Of a DNA stretch of 64,000 bases, positions 63,749 to 64,000 are shown in pieces. The stretch lies in assembly GCF_032854445.1 (NCBI RefSeq), contig NC_088299.1, forward strand, positions 14,749,608 to 14,813,607, given 5' to 3'. Positions within the stretch are counted from its first letter, which is position 1, and each line of letters begins with the position of its first letter. The notes beneath the pieces were generated by a model, which searched no databases, had not been told where the DNA came from, and saw nothing but the letters and a program-made list of their open reading frames with translations. Source of the DNA: Liolophura sinensis. Taxonomy: Eukaryota > Mollusca > Polyplacophora > Chitonida > Chitonidae. The position numbers and the translations under genes are program-made.

Positions 63749-64000
63749 TAGGCTAAATGAATCAGGATTTACACCTGTTTGCCAGCATTTCAGTGCTCAC
63801 GAGCATCTAGTTCAGTAAAAAAAAAATGTCAGCTAATTCTATACCAGTTTTTTGATTGCAAAAATCAGAAAATGAATGTTTTCAAAGCTTTGCATAGCAT
63901 TGATGATTATGATGCTGTAAATATTGAAAATCTGCCACTGAAACAGAGATGGAAAAAGCACCAGCTAAGATTACTGCTTATCTTTTAATTCATTTTAATC

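Overview
This is an animal nuclear genomic window. Genes are split by GT-AG introns, and most of the sequence is AT-rich intron or intergenic DNA with many tRNA-headed SINEs. The closest gene homologues are metazoan. The SINE tail (TATTCTTGAGTACGGCGTAAAA followed by CACCAATCAAATAAATAAAT) is one I associate with molluscs and other lophotrochozoans, so a mollusc or close relative is my best guess; the species is not determined.

Layout. (1) About 4.6-28.3 kb, plus strand: a CAMTA calmodulin-binding transcription activator. I reconstruct 20 coding exons with compatible splice phases. Domains in order are CG-1 DNA-binding, an activation region, TIG/IPT, ankyrin repeats, a long Ser/Pro linker and five IQ motifs, ending in a basic tail. 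The true N-terminal exon was not found in the first 4.6 kb. (2) 28.3-36.3 kb: intergenic DNA with minisatellites. (3) 36.4-41.6 kb, plus strand: a five-exon C1orf50/DUF2452 gene with a CRE and a TATA box. (4) 41.6-47.9 kb: SINEs, a 479-bp TIR element, a decayed Penelope-like retroelement bounded by ~395-bp inverted repeats, and a 37-bp minisatellite. (5) 47.95-50.6 kb, minus strand: a TADA2A gene with an intronless coding region and a probable 5' UTR intron. (6) 52.3-53.8 kb, minus strand: a divergent single-exon class A GPCR with a repetitive N-terminus. (7) 54-59.3 kb: gene-poor DNA. (8) 59.35-63.58 kb, minus strand: the last seven exons of eIF4G (MA3 and W2 domains); the rest of the gene lies beyond the right edge.

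The genes are ordinary, unrelated housekeeping or regulatory genes and do not form a visible pathway. CAMTA and TADA2A both act in transcription, but nothing here links them functionally. I found no convincing new multi-gene system. The points most worth a second look are: the Penelope-like element with long inverted ends and a hammerhead-like hairpin; the intronless TADA2A with a minisatellite next to its start codon; the GPCR with a 15-residue repeat that places CRE-like TGACGTCA palindromes in its coding exon; the CAMTA exon that reads in frame into an intronic minisatellite; and a one-base frame break in the large CAMTA exon.
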